A stretch of DNA of 64,000 nucleotides from Candidatus Sumerlaeota bacterium (GCA_016928995.1 JAFGJS010000110.1:1-64000), one strand, 5' to 3'; positions 26,441-36,554 are shown, numbered from the stretch's first letter. Translations and numbers: made by a program. The notes: generated by a model from the sequence alone, not told the origin.

Positions 26441-27916
26441 ATGAGCGGCCGGTTGGGTCTTTTCGATAAATATGGCGGTGTCCTGCGGCAAAACATCGAC
26501 GCCGCGCAGGAACAGGCCGCGTATGACCTTTCGCGCATCCTGCGCTTCGAGACCGTTAACGGCGCGGAACCGGCCGAGCGCGCGAAGTTCGAACAGCAGC
26601 GCGACGCTTGTTTCGCGTTCCTGGGCGAACTGTCTGCGAGACTCGGCTTTGCTTTCCGCATGCCCACCCCTCGCGTCGGCGTGATCGAATGCGGCGAGGG
26701 CGCTGAAACACTCGGCGTCCTGACGCACATCGACGTCGTTCCAGCGGGCAAAGGTTGGACGTATCCGCCGTTCAGCGGCGAGATCGCCGATGGTTGCATC
26801 TGGGGGCGAGGCGCGCAGGACGACAAAGGTCCGCTGATTCAATTTCTGTACGCCCTGGCTGCCGTGCGCGATGCGGGCGCGCCGGTCCAGCGCCGTGTGC
26901 GCATCATCATCGGCAGCGAGGAGGAAGGCGGCGTTTGGAGCGACATCGAGGAATATCTCGCTCTGGAGAGCGCCCCGGACATCAGCATTGTGCCCGATTC
27001 GCAGTTCCCGATCATCAACGGTGAAAAAGGCATCGTCACAACGCGGCTGGGCCTGCCGGGATTGAGTTTCTCCGTGTGCGAATCCAGCATTCGTTTCGTC
27101 TTGCTGGAAGCCGGAGTGGCGGCCAATGTCGTGCCTGACGAAGCCACGCTTGTCTTCGAAATCGAAATTGACGATACGCAGGAGGAATTCGAGCGGTTGA
27201 TGGCTGAGTTCGATGAACGCACGGGCATGAAGCGCCCAGCGAATATTGAGCGCGACGCTGACGGCAAGGTGTGCTCGACCTTTGTGTTTAAGGGGCACAG
27301 CGCCCATGCCTCGTTGCCGCACGCTGGCCGCAACGCCGCCGCCATTGCGCTGGACTTCCTCGCCGGAATCACGCGGGCTGAGGGCGGAACGCCGCCGCTG
27401 ATTTCGGCATTGCAGCAAGGCGCGAAGGATCTAAAAGGCGAGTGCTTCGGTATCCATCGCATTCACGAGCGACTGGGCGAGACGACATGCAGCCTGACTA
27501 TGCTCAAGCTGACGCCCGAAGCAGGTTCCGCCGTCTTCAACGTCCGGCAACCCTTTAGCATCGAACCGGAAGAAATCCTCAACGGCATCGCATCCAAATT
27601 CGACGGCGCCACAGCGGAATTCATCGGCAAGCCGCTGCGCCCGATCTGGATCGATCCGGCGCTGCATCCCGATTTCATCGAAGCACTGCAAGCGGCGTAT
27701 CGTTGCGTCACCGGACGCGAGCCGAAACTGATGTCTATTGGCGGCACTACCTACGCCAAGGCGCTGCCGAACGCGTTGAACTTCGGTCCATGCGATGAGG
27801 CCGATGGCGAGGAAGAACTCGCGCATCAGCCCAATGAGCGCATTACGCTTGAACATCTCCGGCGCAACCTGCTCATCTACGCCCATGCGTTAGCCGCGCT
27901 CATCGTCGACGAATAA
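26441..27916 (+). CDS. M20 family metallopeptidase, PepV-like dipeptidase
   Basis: 491 residues from ATG 26441 with GAGAGG upstream; an in-frame TTG lies six bases earlier. Zinc-binding residues are seen in [14 protein letters not shown] (H, D), [15 protein letters not shown] (D) and GSEEEGG (catalytic and metal glutamates); the lid domain follows ([20 protein letters not shown]) and the last ligand is in the C-terminal [15 protein letters not shown]. The length and the large lid match PepV/Xaa-His dipeptidases, which cleave N-terminal residues from dipeptides in the cytoplasm. Divergent from lpxD. Confidence 0.9.
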   Translation: MSGRLGLFDKYGGVLRQNIDAAQEQAAYDLSRILRFETVNGAEPAERAKFEQQRDACFAFLGELSARLGFAFRMPTPRVGVIECGEGAETLGVLTHIDVVPAGKGWTYPPFSGEIADGCIWGRGAQDDKGPLIQFLYALAAVRDAGAPVQRRVRIIIGSEEEGGVWSDIEEYLALESAPDISIVPDSQFPIINGEKGIVTTRLGLPGLSFSVCESSIRFVLLEAGVAANVVPDEATLVFEIEIDDTQEEFERLMAEFDERTGMKRPANIERDADGKVCSTFVFKGHSAHASLPHAGRNAAAIALDFLAGITRAEGGTPPLISALQQGAKDLKGECFGIHRIHERLGETTCSLTMLKLTPEAGSAVFNVRQPFSIEPEEILNGIASKFDGATAEFIGKPLRPIWIDPALHPDFIEALQAAYRCVTGREPKLMSIGGTTYAKALPNALNFGPCDEADGEEELAHQPNERITLEHLRRNLLIYAHALAALIVDE

Positions 27917-27953
27917 GCAAAGATTAATGTGATTATGGCAACCTTGATAAATT

Positions 27954-28046
27954 CACCACAAAGACACGAAGACACAAAGGATTGATTTTCTATACCATGT
28001 AAATACAATTATTGAATCTCAGTGCGCTCCGTGTGCTCTGTGCGAG
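27954..28046. repeat. Vacant CACAAAG/CTCTGTG inverted repeat pair
   Basis: caccacaaagacacgaagac continuing to acaaagg (27954-27980) is followed, 44 bases later, by ctccgtgtgctctgtgcgag (28027-28046), the inverse orientation of the same repeat type. The layout copies the flanks of the GxxExxY gene at 6430-6861 but without any gene between, so it may be an empty or deleted copy of that cassette. It lies between the dipeptidase gene and engB. Confidence 0.55.
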
Positions 28047-28094
28047 AATAGTTTTTATAGGTTCCCTAACTACGGAATGTTGAAGGATATTTCC

Positions 28095-28736
28095 ATGACA
28101 GAAACACCATACATCATTAAAACCGCCGAATGGCTCAAGGCTTGCGTCGCGCCCGATCACTGGCCGGAGACCGGATTGCCCGAATTCGCCTTTTCCGGCC
28201 GCAGCAACGCCGGGAAATCGAGCCTGCTGAATTCGCTCGCTCAGCGCAACAAGCTGGCGCGTGTCAGCAAAACCCCCGGTTGCACGCAGAAGATCAATTT
28301 TTTTACGATCAATGATGAATGCTACTTCGTCGATCTTCCCGGCTACGGCTACGCCAAGGCCCCGCCCCAGGAAAAAGCGAACTGGGGCAAGATGATCGAA
28401 ACATACTTGAAGCAAAGCCCGAATTTGATCGGTCTGCTGCAATTGCTCGACGTACGCCGCACGCCGAACGCCGACGATCTGCAGATGATCGAATGGGCCG
28501 TTGCTTTTGAGATTCCGCTGCTGCTGGTTTTGACGAAGGTGGATAAAGTAAGCAAAAACGAGCGTCAGAAAAACATCGCCGCCATCCGCAAGGCCGTTCG
28601 CCCCATTGTCGGCGAGGTTGATCCGCTTTTACATCTATTCAGCGCCCAGACGAACGAAGGCCGCGAGGAAATTCTCCAACAAATCGCCCTCGCGCTGACA
28701 GCGATTAAGCAGGGGCGCGATGGCGACTCGGATTAG
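28095..28736 (+). CDS. engB: Ribosome biogenesis GTPase EngB (YsxC/YihA)
   Basis: 213 residues from ATG 28095 with AAGGA upstream (a frame start at 28077 would overlap that site). TRAFAC-class GTPase motifs: G1 FSGRSNAGKSSLLNSL, G3 FVDLPGYGYAKAP, G4 LTKVDKVSK, with the EngB-type TPGCTQKINFF as G2. It is needed for assembly of the large ribosomal subunit. Single gene, convergent with the membrane protein gene that follows. Confidence 0.95.
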   Translation: MTETPYIIKTAEWLKACVAPDHWPETGLPEFAFSGRSNAGKSSLLNSLAQRNKLARVSKTPGCTQKINFFTINDECYFVDLPGYGYAKAPPQEKANWGKMIETYLKQSPNLIGLLQLLDVRRTPNADDLQMIEWAVAFEIPLLLVLTKVDKVSKNERQKNIAAIRKAVRPIVGEVDPLLHLFSAQTNEGREEILQQIALALTAIKQGRDGDSD

Positions 28737-28746
28737 TAATAAGTAG

Positions 28747-29727
28747 TTATCCTTTAATTGCGCCGGGGCTGGAATTCTTAATCGCCTGCTCGCATAAATC
28801 CGCAACGCCAGCCATCACGATCGGCGTCATTTCAAGATAGATGCGGTTTTCGTTCACAACACCAACGCATAACATGCCAAGGATATATACCGGCAATACC
28901 CAGATGATTCGTTTAATCATGGGGTGTGAGAGGCCGTTGTAATATAGCAGTAGAAAAAGCCCCAAAAAACCGAAGATGCTGAGAAATTCGCTCATGACCT
29001 GAAAGTCGCATAAATAGTGCAGATTGCGGAATAGGGTAAATACAAACGCGCCGCGCTCGGCATTGGCGCTGAAATGCAAGTATAAAAACGTTTTGATCGC
29101 AACCCACAGCGCAATTTGCACCGCGACATGGAGCGCAAGCTTCCGATGCGGAATATCCCGGAAATAGAGGCAAATGCAGTATAAACTTAGAAAACAAGTC
29201 GTCTCTTTGTTGAATGTGCCGGGAATAAATACGATGTAGAATAACAACCACTTTTTGCGGTGCAGCGCCAGGCATCCCGCGAGCATGACCGTCAACGACG
29301 TCATGTCATATGGGAATAGCATCGGCAATTCTTGCGGTATCACCAGATTATACGCCAATAGCGAATAGCCGATGAGCGACATGAGCATGCAAAATAAAAG
29401 CGATTGATAAAACACCCTGAGGTAATGCACGAGTAAAAACATGCCGATGAATGTGATCGCCACGTCCCAGCGGAACCAGAGATTTTTACCGGTTTCGCCC
29501 GTCAAGTTTTCCAGCCCCAGCAATATCGCAGGAACTAAGATCCGGTACTGAAAAGGCGTGGGGCCTTCGCCTTTTTGGAGCGGCTCCAAGTGCTCGAAGC
29601 TTTCGGGCAAATTCAAGTTGAAGCGAATTTCCGTAAAGAAGATCGATGCGATCAAGGCAAGCAGCAGAAACGGATACCACATGCGGCGAACATGATGCGG
29701 CGTTTGCGAAGGATGCGTGGGATTCAT
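28747..29727 (-). CDS. Polytopic membrane protein, unknown function
   Basis: 326 residues with about eight hydrophobic segments, the first at 16-33 after a His/Arg-rich N-terminus. PTPFQYRILVPAIL between segments 1 and 2 is a motif I associate with membrane proteins resembling GT-C glycosyltransferases and with uncharacterised families; a large periplasmic loop with catalytic Asp is not obvious. Probably in the inner membrane. Its neighbours do not indicate a role. It ends 10 bases from engB (convergent). Codon use is more AT-rich than that of engB. Confidence 0.7.
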   Translation of the reverse strand: MNPTHPSQTPHHVRRMWYPFLLLALIASIFFTEIRFNLNLPESFEHLEPLQKGEGPTPFQYRILVPAILLGLENLTGETGKNLWFRWDVAITFIGMFLLVHYLRVFYQSLLFCMLMSLIGYSLLAYNLVIPQELPMLFPYDMTSLTVMLAGCLALHRKKWLLFYIVFIPGTFNKETTCFLSLYCICLYFRDIPHRKLALHVAVQIALWVAIKTFLYLHFSANAERGAFVFTLFRNLHYLCDFQVMSEFLSIFGFLGLFLLLYYNGLSHPMIKRIIWVLPVYILGMLCVGVVNENRIYLEMTPIVMAGVADLCEQAIKNSSPGAIKG

Positions 29728-29820
29728 TCCATATCGCCTTGATGGTTTTATTAACCTCCTGAATAATCCATGTTACAAACTGAATATTGTCTGTTTATAA
29801 TTACTGACTATGCGGAGTAT

Positions 29821-30286
<466 letters not shown>

Positions 30287-30388
30287 CTAAACCTTCTCCG
30301 CGTGTCTTTTGCGTATATAGTAAAACATCTTTTCGATCATTGCAATCAATACATGCATAACACGCAAAATATCATTCGAAAGATACAT

Positions 30389-31327
30389 TTATGCTTTTTT
30401 GTTCTTAAAAAACAAGTGCACCATGATGCCTTTCTGCACGTGCAGACGATTTTCCGCCTGGTCGAAGACGATGCTGCGCGGGCTGTCGATCACGTCGTCG
30501 GTGATCTCCTCGCCGCGGTGCGCTGGCAGGTCGTGCATGATTAACGCGTCCGCTTCGGCTTGAGCCATCAGCGCGGTGTTTACCTGGTACGGCATGAAGA
30601 TCGTCTTGCGCTGTTCCGCTTCCGCTTCCTGGCCCATGCTGGCCCACACATCGGTGTAGATCATATTAGCGCCCTTGACCGCCGCTGCCGGATCGTCCGT
30701 GTACTCCACTGTCGCGCCGGATGCCTGCGCCAATTTTTGCGCTGCGGTGAATATGTGGGGCTTCAACTGAAACTGCGAAGGTCCGCAATGGCGAAAGTTC
30801 ACGCCGAGCATCGGGCAAAGCTGCGCCAGCGACGCGCAGATGTTGTTGCCGTCGCCCATGAAGGTCAGCGTCAATCCCTTCAACGCGCCCATGTGTTCGC
30901 GCACGGTGAAAAGGTCGGCCAGCGCCTGGCAAGGATGATAATCGTCAGTCAGCGCGTTGATCACGGGGATGTTCGCATGCTGCGCGAGCTCCTCCACGAT
31001 TCGCTGCTGATAAGTGCGGATCATGATCAGATCGAACCAGCGCTCCAGGTTCTTCGCCACGTCGTAGACGGACTCCCGGCGTCCGATGCCGACTGTGTTC
31101 CCTTCGAGCTGGATCGCATGGCCGCCCAGGTCGAACATACCCGCTTCGAATGTGCAGCGCGTGCGCAGCGAGGGCTTTTCGAAGTACATCGCCAGCAACT
31201 TGCCGCGCAGCAGGTGATGCTCGCGCTCGTTTTTCACGTCGTCTTTGGTCTCGGCGGAGATGCGATAGATCTCCTCGACGTCTTCAAGGCTCAAGTCGGT
31301 CATGCGAGTTAAGTTGTACTTGCCCAT
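30389..31327 (-). CDS. argF: Ornithine carbamoyltransferase family, HDLP variant
   Basis: 312 residues. The carbamoyl-phosphate site FEKPSLRTRCTFEAGMFDLG, the HPCQALAD segment (YHPCQALADLFTV) and the ornithine-site loop TDVWASMGQEAEAEQR are typical of anabolic ornithine carbamoyltransferase, which makes citrulline. The normally invariant HCLP motif is HDLPAHRGEE here (Asp266, codon 30530-30532), replacing the cysteine that contacts the amino-acid substrate. It could still be ArgF or prefer a modified ornithine. It follows argD by 55 bases on the same strand, so the two form an arginine biosynthesis operon. Cytoplasmic trimer by family. Confidence 0.9.
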   Translation of the reverse strand: MGKYNLTRMTDLSLEDVEEIYRISAETKDDVKNEREHHLLRGKLLAMYFEKPSLRTRCTFEAGMFDLGGHAIQLEGNTVGIGRRESVYDVAKNLERWFDLIMIRTYQQRIVEELAQHANIPVINALTDDYHPCQALADLFTVREHMGALKGLTLTFMGDGNNICASLAQLCPMLGVNFRHCGPSQFQLKPHIFTAAQKLAQASGATVEYTDDPAAAVKGANMIYTDVWASMGQEAEAEQRKTIFMPYQVNTALMAQAEADALIMHDLPAHRGEEITDDVIDSPRSIVFDQAENRLHVQKGIMVHLFFKNKKA

Positions 31328-31382
31328 GCCCAGTTCCTTCCTTCCGGTGTAATCGCCAACTTACAGAAAATGACTATCCATA

Positions 31383-32591
31383 TCACGCCTTTACGGCGTC
31401 GTCCTTTACGTCATTCAAACACTCATGCAATATTTCCACTGCGCGGTCGCATTCCTCGCGCGTGATGATGAACGGCGGCAGCAACCGGATCACTCGCTCC
31501 GCTGTATCATTGACCAGCAGCCCGTGTTCCAGCGCTTTGCGCACGACCGGCGCGGCCTCGCGATCCAGCACGATGCCGAGCATCAGACCGAGTCCGCGCA
31601 CTTCCTTCACGCATTGCATCGGCTTCAGCGTCTCGCGCAACTTGCCGGTCAAATACTCGCCCAGTTCCGCTGCGCGCTCCCAGAGCCGCTTGTCGAAGAG
31701 CTCGCCAAGATACGCCAGAGCCGCGCTCGCGGAGAGGGGATTGCCGCCGAACGTCGCGCCATGCTGGCCGGGCTGGAACGTCGCGGACCAATCGCCGCGC
31801 GCCAGGATCGCTCCCATCGGCAGACCGCCCGCCAGCCCCTTGGCCAGCGTCACGATGTCCGGCTCCACGCCGAAATGCTCGTATGCGAACGGCCAGCCGA
31901 TGCGTCCCAGTCCGCACTGAACTTCATCGAAAATCAGCGCCATGCCGCGTGCATCGCACAGCTCGCGCAACGCCTGCAGGAATTCGCGCGTGGCCGGAAT
32001 CACGCCGCCCTCGCCGATCACCGGCTCCACAACTACTGCGCAGATCGAGTCGTCCGCCAATTCCGCCGCATGCGCCGCATCGTTGAATCGAGCAAAGCGC
32101 GCCTCGGCCGGTAGCGGTTCGAAACCCTCGCGTACCTTTCGCGGCGAGGTGACCGACATCGCGCCGAACGTGCGGCCGTGAAACGAGCCTTCCATCGCCA
32201 GGAACCCTGTACGCTTTCGTTCGCCGCGATTCCAGGCATGCAGCCGGGCGAGTTTCAACGCGCCATCCATCGCCTCGGCGCCGGAATTGCAGAAGAACAC
32301 CTTGTCGAAAATCGACCGGCGGCACAGTTCCTCGGCCAGGCGTAACTGCAGCTCGATGCCGTAAAGATTGCAGGCGTGGATCAGCGTCGCTGCCTGCCGC
32401 TGCACCGCCTCCACAATCGCCGGATGGCAGTGGCCCAGGTTGTTGACGCCCAGCCCGCTCAGAAAATCGAGATACTCCCGGCCATCTTGATCGTACAAAC
32501 GCGTTCCTGCGCCGCGCACCATGATCCGGCTATACGCCCGGTACGTGCGCATCAAGCAGGATGTATCCGTTGTTCTTTCCGCTGCGTTCAT
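31383..32591 (-). CDS. argD: Acetylornithine aminotransferase
   Basis: 402 residues, class III PLP aminotransferase. DFLSGLGVNNLGHCHPAIVE, FCNSGAEAMDGALKLARLH (phosphate binding), EGSFHGRTFGAMSVTSPRK, LIFDEVQCGLGRIGWPFAYE (Asp to pyridine N) and VTLAKGLAGGLPMGAILARG with the PLP lysine. It transfers an amino group to N-acetylglutamate semialdehyde in arginine synthesis; related enzymes for putrescine or ornithine differ in length and ends. Upstream of argF in the same operon; divergent from mtnA. Confidence 0.92.
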   Translation of the reverse strand: MNAAERTTDTSCLMRTYRAYSRIMVRGAGTRLYDQDGREYLDFLSGLGVNNLGHCHPAIVEAVQRQAATLIHACNLYGIELQLRLAEELCRRSIFDKVFFCNSGAEAMDGALKLARLHAWNRGERKRTGFLAMEGSFHGRTFGAMSVTSPRKVREGFEPLPAEARFARFNDAAHAAELADDSICAVVVEPVIGEGGVIPATREFLQALRELCDARGMALIFDEVQCGLGRIGWPFAYEHFGVEPDIVTLAKGLAGGLPMGAILARGDWSATFQPGQHGATFGGNPLSASAALAYLGELFDKRLWERAAELGEYLTGKLRETLKPMQCVKEVRGLGLMLGIVLDREAAPVVRKALEHGLLVNDTAERVIRLLPPFIITREECDRAVEILHECLNDVKDDAVKA

Positions 32592-32768
32592 TCAAAAACG
32601 ATCCTTGTGAAGTGCCGGAAAAAACTACCACGAAGCCAGTAAGCGCGTCTGAAATCAAGGAAAATCGGCGCCTGTGCCGCCTTGAAAATCCAGTGAAAGT
32701 AAATTGAAGATTGCATTCGCGGGAACTCGTCCCTATCGTCACAACAGCTGAAAAGGAGCATGAAACAT

Positions 32769-33806
32769 ATGCCTGTGCGGACGATTTATTGGGAAGATGA
32801 CTGTTGTAAAATTGTGGATCAGACGCTTTTGCCTACGGAGTTCAAAACCATCGAACTCCGGTCGGCCGAGGAGGCGTGGGAAGCGATCAAGGCCTTGCGT
32901 GTGAGGGGAGCGCCGGCCATCGGGATCGCTGCGGCGTTCGGTGTGTATCTTGGCGTGCGTGATGCGGACGGCGACGCGGCCGGACTCATCGCCAAGGTGA
33001 AGACCGTCGCGGATTATTTGGCGTCATCGCGCCCCACGGCCGTGAATTTATTCTGGGCGCTGGACCGGGTCGTCGCCAAGGCCGCATCGATGCAGGACGC
33101 CGAGTCGCATGCATTCAAGGCGGCCTTGCTGGAACTGGCCCAGACGATGATCGACGAGGACAACGCAGTCTGCCGGGCGATCGGCGAGTACGGCACGGCA
33201 CTGCTGAATGACGGCGACACGATCCTCACGCATTGCAACGCCGGCGGACTAGCCACGGCGTCGTATGGCACGGCGCTCGCGCCCGTGCTCGTGGCCATGG
33301 AGCAGGGCAAAACGATCTCCGTGATCGCCGACGAGACGCGGCCGCTGCTGCAGGGCGCGCGCTTGACGGCGTGGGAATGCCGGGAGAACGGCGTGCCGGT
33401 CACGTTGATTTGCGACGTGGCCAGCGGCACGGTGATGCAGCAGGGGAGAGTGCAGGCCGTGATCGTCGGCACGGATCGCACTACGGCCAACGGCGACGTG
33501 TGCAACAAAATCGGCACGTACAACGTGGCTGTGCTCGCCGCGCGGCACGGCATTCCATTTTACGTGGCGGCGCCGCTTTCCTCCATCGACATGTCGCTCG
33601 CTTCGGGCGATGAGATTCCAATCGAAGAGCGCGACGCGGACGAGGTGCGCAACGGCTTCGGCAAGCAGACCGCGCCGGACGGTGTCAAGATTTTCAATCC
33701 CGCGTTCGACGTGACTCCGGCGGAACTCGTAACGGCGCTGATCACCGAAAAGGGCGTTGTCCGTCCGCCGTACAAGGAAAATCTGAAGCGGCTTTTTTCA
33801 GCATAG
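32769..33806 (+). CDS. mtnA: Methylthioribose-1-phosphate isomerase
   Basis: 345 residues from ATG 32769, ten bases after AAGGAG; the ATG at 32760 is only one base from that site and less likely. VRGAPAIGIAAAFGVYLG, SSRPTAVNLFWALDR, ILTHCNAGGLATASYGTALA (with the active-site Cys) and VGTDRTTANGDVCNKIGTYN (with the active-site Asp) are the signatures of MtnA and its eIF2B-like relatives. It isomerises 5-methylthioribose 1-phosphate in methionine salvage; no other salvage gene lies close by, and the nucleotidase two genes downstream may or may not be linked. Confidence 0.93.
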   Translation: MPVRTIYWEDDCCKIVDQTLLPTEFKTIELRSAEEAWEAIKALRVRGAPAIGIAAAFGVYLGVRDADGDAAGLIAKVKTVADYLASSRPTAVNLFWALDRVVAKAASMQDAESHAFKAALLELAQTMIDEDNAVCRAIGEYGTALLNDGDTILTHCNAGGLATASYGTALAPVLVAMEQGKTISVIADETRPLLQGARLTAWECRENGVPVTLICDVASGTVMQQGRVQAVIVGTDRTTANGDVCNKIGTYNVAVLAARHGIPFYVAAPLSSIDMSLASGDEIPIEERDADEVRNGFGKQTAPDGVKIFNPAFDVTPAELVTALITEKGVVRPPYKENLKRLFSA

Positions 33807-33850
33807 GATGAGCGGAAAACATTGGAATATCATTGAGTCAGGAGATTCTG

Positions 33851-34351
33851 ATGTCCCAAAAAACATTTCTGAAATTAATATTGGTTGTTATTGGCCTGAT
33901 CGTATGTGCGGGTCTGGGAGAGATTATATGGAAAATCCATCTCAAGCTGCGCGAGCAACGGATCGCACGTCAGGCGATTGAGAAACTTGAAGGCGCCTTG
34001 CCGATGCATGAAGACGTGCGACAGGCGCTGCGTAATATGCGCGAAAAAAGATCTCCTGACGGCTACGATGAAGTTCTGGAGAGCTGGCTGCAATCAATCA
34101 ATTACAGTGACAAGCACCTGAAGAAAAGCGACATCATCTGTCTGCTGGGAGAGCCATTCTCCATGACGGGCGATGCAGATGGGGATTATATGACTTATGG
34201 CTATGGCGTCAACTCAGACAAAGTTGACGGGGAATATCGAAACATGACGCGAGTGGACATCACCTTCCGCTTGAACAGGGAAACGGGAGAAGTGTCGTCA
34301 TGTGACGTGGATTACGAGCGCACTGTCAGGAAAGTCACCACTGTGTTTTAA
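33851..34351 (+). CDS. Hypothetical membrane-anchored protein
   Basis: 166 residues from ATG 33851 with AGGAG upstream. One N-terminal membrane segment (FLKLILVVIGLIVCAGLGEI, residues 6-25) is followed by a charged helical stretch and a soluble C-terminal domain in which SDIICLLGEPFSMTGDADGD and YMTYGYG resemble SmpA/BamE-like or other small lipoprotein folds; that is a weak likeness. No family assigned. It lies between mtnA and the nucleotidase, probably separately transcribed or read through. Confidence 0.6.
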   Translation: MSQKTFLKLILVVIGLIVCAGLGEIIWKIHLKLREQRIARQAIEKLEGALPMHEDVRQALRNMREKRSPDGYDEVLESWLQSINYSDKHLKKSDIICLLGEPFSMTGDADGDYMTYGYGVNSDKVDGEYRNMTRVDITFRLNRETGEVSSCDVDYERTVRKVTTVF

Positions 34352-34415
34352 GACGCATGTCGCGGTGGTAGTTAATGCATGTTTGTATCAATGAAGAATG
34401 AAAGGAAAACGAATC

Positions 34416-35747
34416 ATGCTACGCGGATTCTCATATTGGATCGCATTGCTGGCTTTGCTCTGCACTATGCCGGCCAAAGCTACGACAGACACCTTAGTGA
34501 TTCTGCATACGAACGACGTGCATGCGCACCTATTGCCTGACGATCAGGGACGCGGCGGCTGGGACAACATCGCGGCCTACGTCCATCGCCTGCGCGGCGA
34601 ACGTCCGGACGTGCTCGTGCTCGACGCCGGCGACATGACCCAGGGCACGCCGGTCAGCTCGATCTATAACGGCGCCCCGATCTTTCATGTGATGAATGCC
34701 ATCGGCTACGACTGCGCCGTGCTGGGCAATCATGAATTCGACAATGGCGTAAACTACATTCAGACGTTCAAGGATATCGCCAATTTTCCAATTCTTTCCG
34801 CCACGGCGGTCTATGAGGGGCAACTGATCGCCGACGCGCCCACAGCCCTGCTCGACATGGATGGCGTGCGCGTGGGCATCATCGGCCTGACCACCAGCCA
34901 CGCCGTGGATCAGCCCGGTCTGATCATCCGCGATCCCGCCGAGACATTGCTCGAATACGCGGAGCAGCTGCGGCCGCAATGCGACCTGCTGATCGCCCTG
35001 ACGCACCTGGGCGTGCAGGAAGACCGGCGCCTCGCCGCGGCTGTGGAAGGCTGCGGCCTGAACGTGATCGTCGGCGGCCACTCACACACCGCGCTCGATG
35101 AACCGGTTCGCGTCGGCGACACCTGGATCGTGCAGTCTGGACAGCACGGCCGCAACCTTGGCCGCGTGGACATCGTGCTGGACAAAGAATCGCAGAAGAT
35201 CGTCTCCATCGACGCAAAGTTGATCCCCGTGCCGGTTGAAGGCATGGCGCCTCTAGCCTCGGTCAAGGCAGTGATCGACGAATGGGAAGGCAAAGTCTCC
35301 GGCGAGATGGACGTTGTCATCGGACAAAATCCGCAACTCCAAACCAAGGCGGAGTTCAAGCAAAACGTCGAGCGCGTCTGGCAGCAAAAGTATGGCGTCG
35401 ATTTCGCCTTTCACAACCCCGGAGGCACGCGCGAGAACCTGCCCGCCGGCGACATCACCATCCGTAAAATCTGGCAAATCCTGCCTTTCGACAACACACT
35501 CTATCGCATGGAACTGACGCAGGAGCAGGTCAAGGTTCTGCTCCCCGACGCGGCATTTGAAGAGACCAAGCCGCTCTATACGCTGATCACGAATAGTTAC
35601 GTCGGCGACAGGTTTATTGAAGAGCATAACATTCCTGCAGAGCGCTGGAAAGAGCTCCCCGAAAATTTCCGCGACCCCGTCCTGGAATACATCCAGCGCG
35701 AAGGCCGCTTCAACCCCCAGTCCATCGAGGCTGTGCCCATGCCGTGA
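34416..35747 (+). CDS. Secreted 5'-nucleotidase / metallophosphatase
   Basis: 443 residues from ATG 34416 with AAGGA nine bases upstream. A signal peptide (YWIALLALLCTMPAKA) precedes a calcineurin-like metallophosphatase domain: LVILHTNDVHAHLLP, VLDAGDMTQGTPVSSIYNG, AVLGNHEFDNG, LLIALTHLGV and VIVGGHSHTALD provide the dimetal ligands. The C-terminal 5'-nucleotidase domain follows, with the substrate-stacking region FAFHNPGGTRENLPAGDIT and LPFDNTLYRMELTQEQVK. It hydrolyses nucleotides or 2',3'-cyclic nucleotides in the periplasm for phosphate and nucleoside salvage. Confidence 0.92.
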   Translation: MLRGFSYWIALLALLCTMPAKATTDTLVILHTNDVHAHLLPDDQGRGGWDNIAAYVHRLRGERPDVLVLDAGDMTQGTPVSSIYNGAPIFHVMNAIGYDCAVLGNHEFDNGVNYIQTFKDIANFPILSATAVYEGQLIADAPTALLDMDGVRVGIIGLTTSHAVDQPGLIIRDPAETLLEYAEQLRPQCDLLIALTHLGVQEDRRLAAAVEGCGLNVIVGGHSHTALDEPVRVGDTWIVQSGQHGRNLGRVDIVLDKESQKIVSIDAKLIPVPVEGMAPLASVKAVIDEWEGKVSGEMDVVIGQNPQLQTKAEFKQNVERVWQQKYGVDFAFHNPGGTRENLPAGDITIRKIWQILPFDNTLYRMELTQEQVKVLLPDAAFEETKPLYTLITNSYVGDRFIEEHNIPAERWKELPENFRDPVLEYIQREGRFNPQSIEAVPMP

Positions 35748-35832
35748 ATATTGCATTTTCTTCCGCCTTCTTGACACACAAGGCAGTATGTGCTTATTTC
35801 GATGAAGAGTTGATAATATATGGCGGATTAAC

Positions 35833-36516
35833 ATGACACGAGACAGATTGATCCAAAGAGTTGAAGAACTGATCGAACAGGGCAAAAAGGTTACAGAAGC
35901 ATGGTTTACTCATAAGATAGAAGGACGTCCTGGAGGTAGAATCTATACAGCCAAATTTGTTGAAGCCGGAAAACTTATGGGGTTTAAGACTGCTGCTCTT
36001 TCGTTTATAGAACGGGTATATGGCAGCACTCATCCTCATTTTAATGAATTTCAAAAAGGAGTTAAAAGCCATCGACTTGAACATGCTGAGATTGGAATTG
36101 CTATCTTGGAATCGATTCGTGATGAAATTCAAGGCGATTGGCTTTTTACGATAAAAGGTCTTATAACCGCCGAGGTCTTCGCGGATTTTATAGAGATGGC
36201 GAATTATTTGCTCGAATCGAAATATAAAGATCCTGCGGCGGTTGTGGCGGGCAGTGTGCTCGAAGAACATTTGCGTCAATTATGTCAAGCACACGGAATC
36301 GATGTGGAACTTGGAGGCAAACCCAAAAAAGCCGATCGCTTAAATTCTGATCTTGCTAAAGCGAATATATATTTAAGCAGTGATCAAAAATTTATAACGG
36401 CATGGCTTGGACTTCGCAACAATGCCGCGCACGGGAAATATGATAAATACAACGAGGCGCAGGTCAAGAGCCTGATTGATGGAGTCACCGAATTTATGTC
36501 CCGGATTCCTGTATAA
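35833..36516 (+). CDS. HEPN-motif protein of unknown function
   Basis: 227 residues. The C-terminal part, ITAWLGLRNNAAHGKYDKYN, carries RNNAAH at 195-200, the R-x(4)-H motif of HEPN domains, which are often metal-independent ribonucleases in toxins and defence systems. Upstream lie AAVVAGSVLEEHLRQLCQ and KKADRLNSDLAKANIYLS, a helical arrangement common in HEPN-like hypothetical proteins, and an N-terminal region of about 130 residues without recognised domain. No partner gene such as a MNT nucleotidyltransferase is adjacent. AT-rich compared with the surroundings and next to a RAYT transposase, so horizontal acquisition is plausible. It may equally be a non-catalytic member. Confidence 0.65.
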   Translation: MTRDRLIQRVEELIEQGKKVTEAWFTHKIEGRPGGRIYTAKFVEAGKLMGFKTAALSFIERVYGSTHPHFNEFQKGVKSHRLEHAEIGIAILESIRDEIQGDWLFTIKGLITAEVFADFIEMANYLLESKYKDPAAVVAGSVLEEHLRQLCQAHGIDVELGGKPKKADRLNSDLAKANIYLSSDQKFITAWLGLRNNAAHGKYDKYNEAQVKSLIDGVTEFMSRIPV

Positions 36517-36554
36517 TACTGGGGTATGGATAGGATAGCGACCCGTTAAAATGC

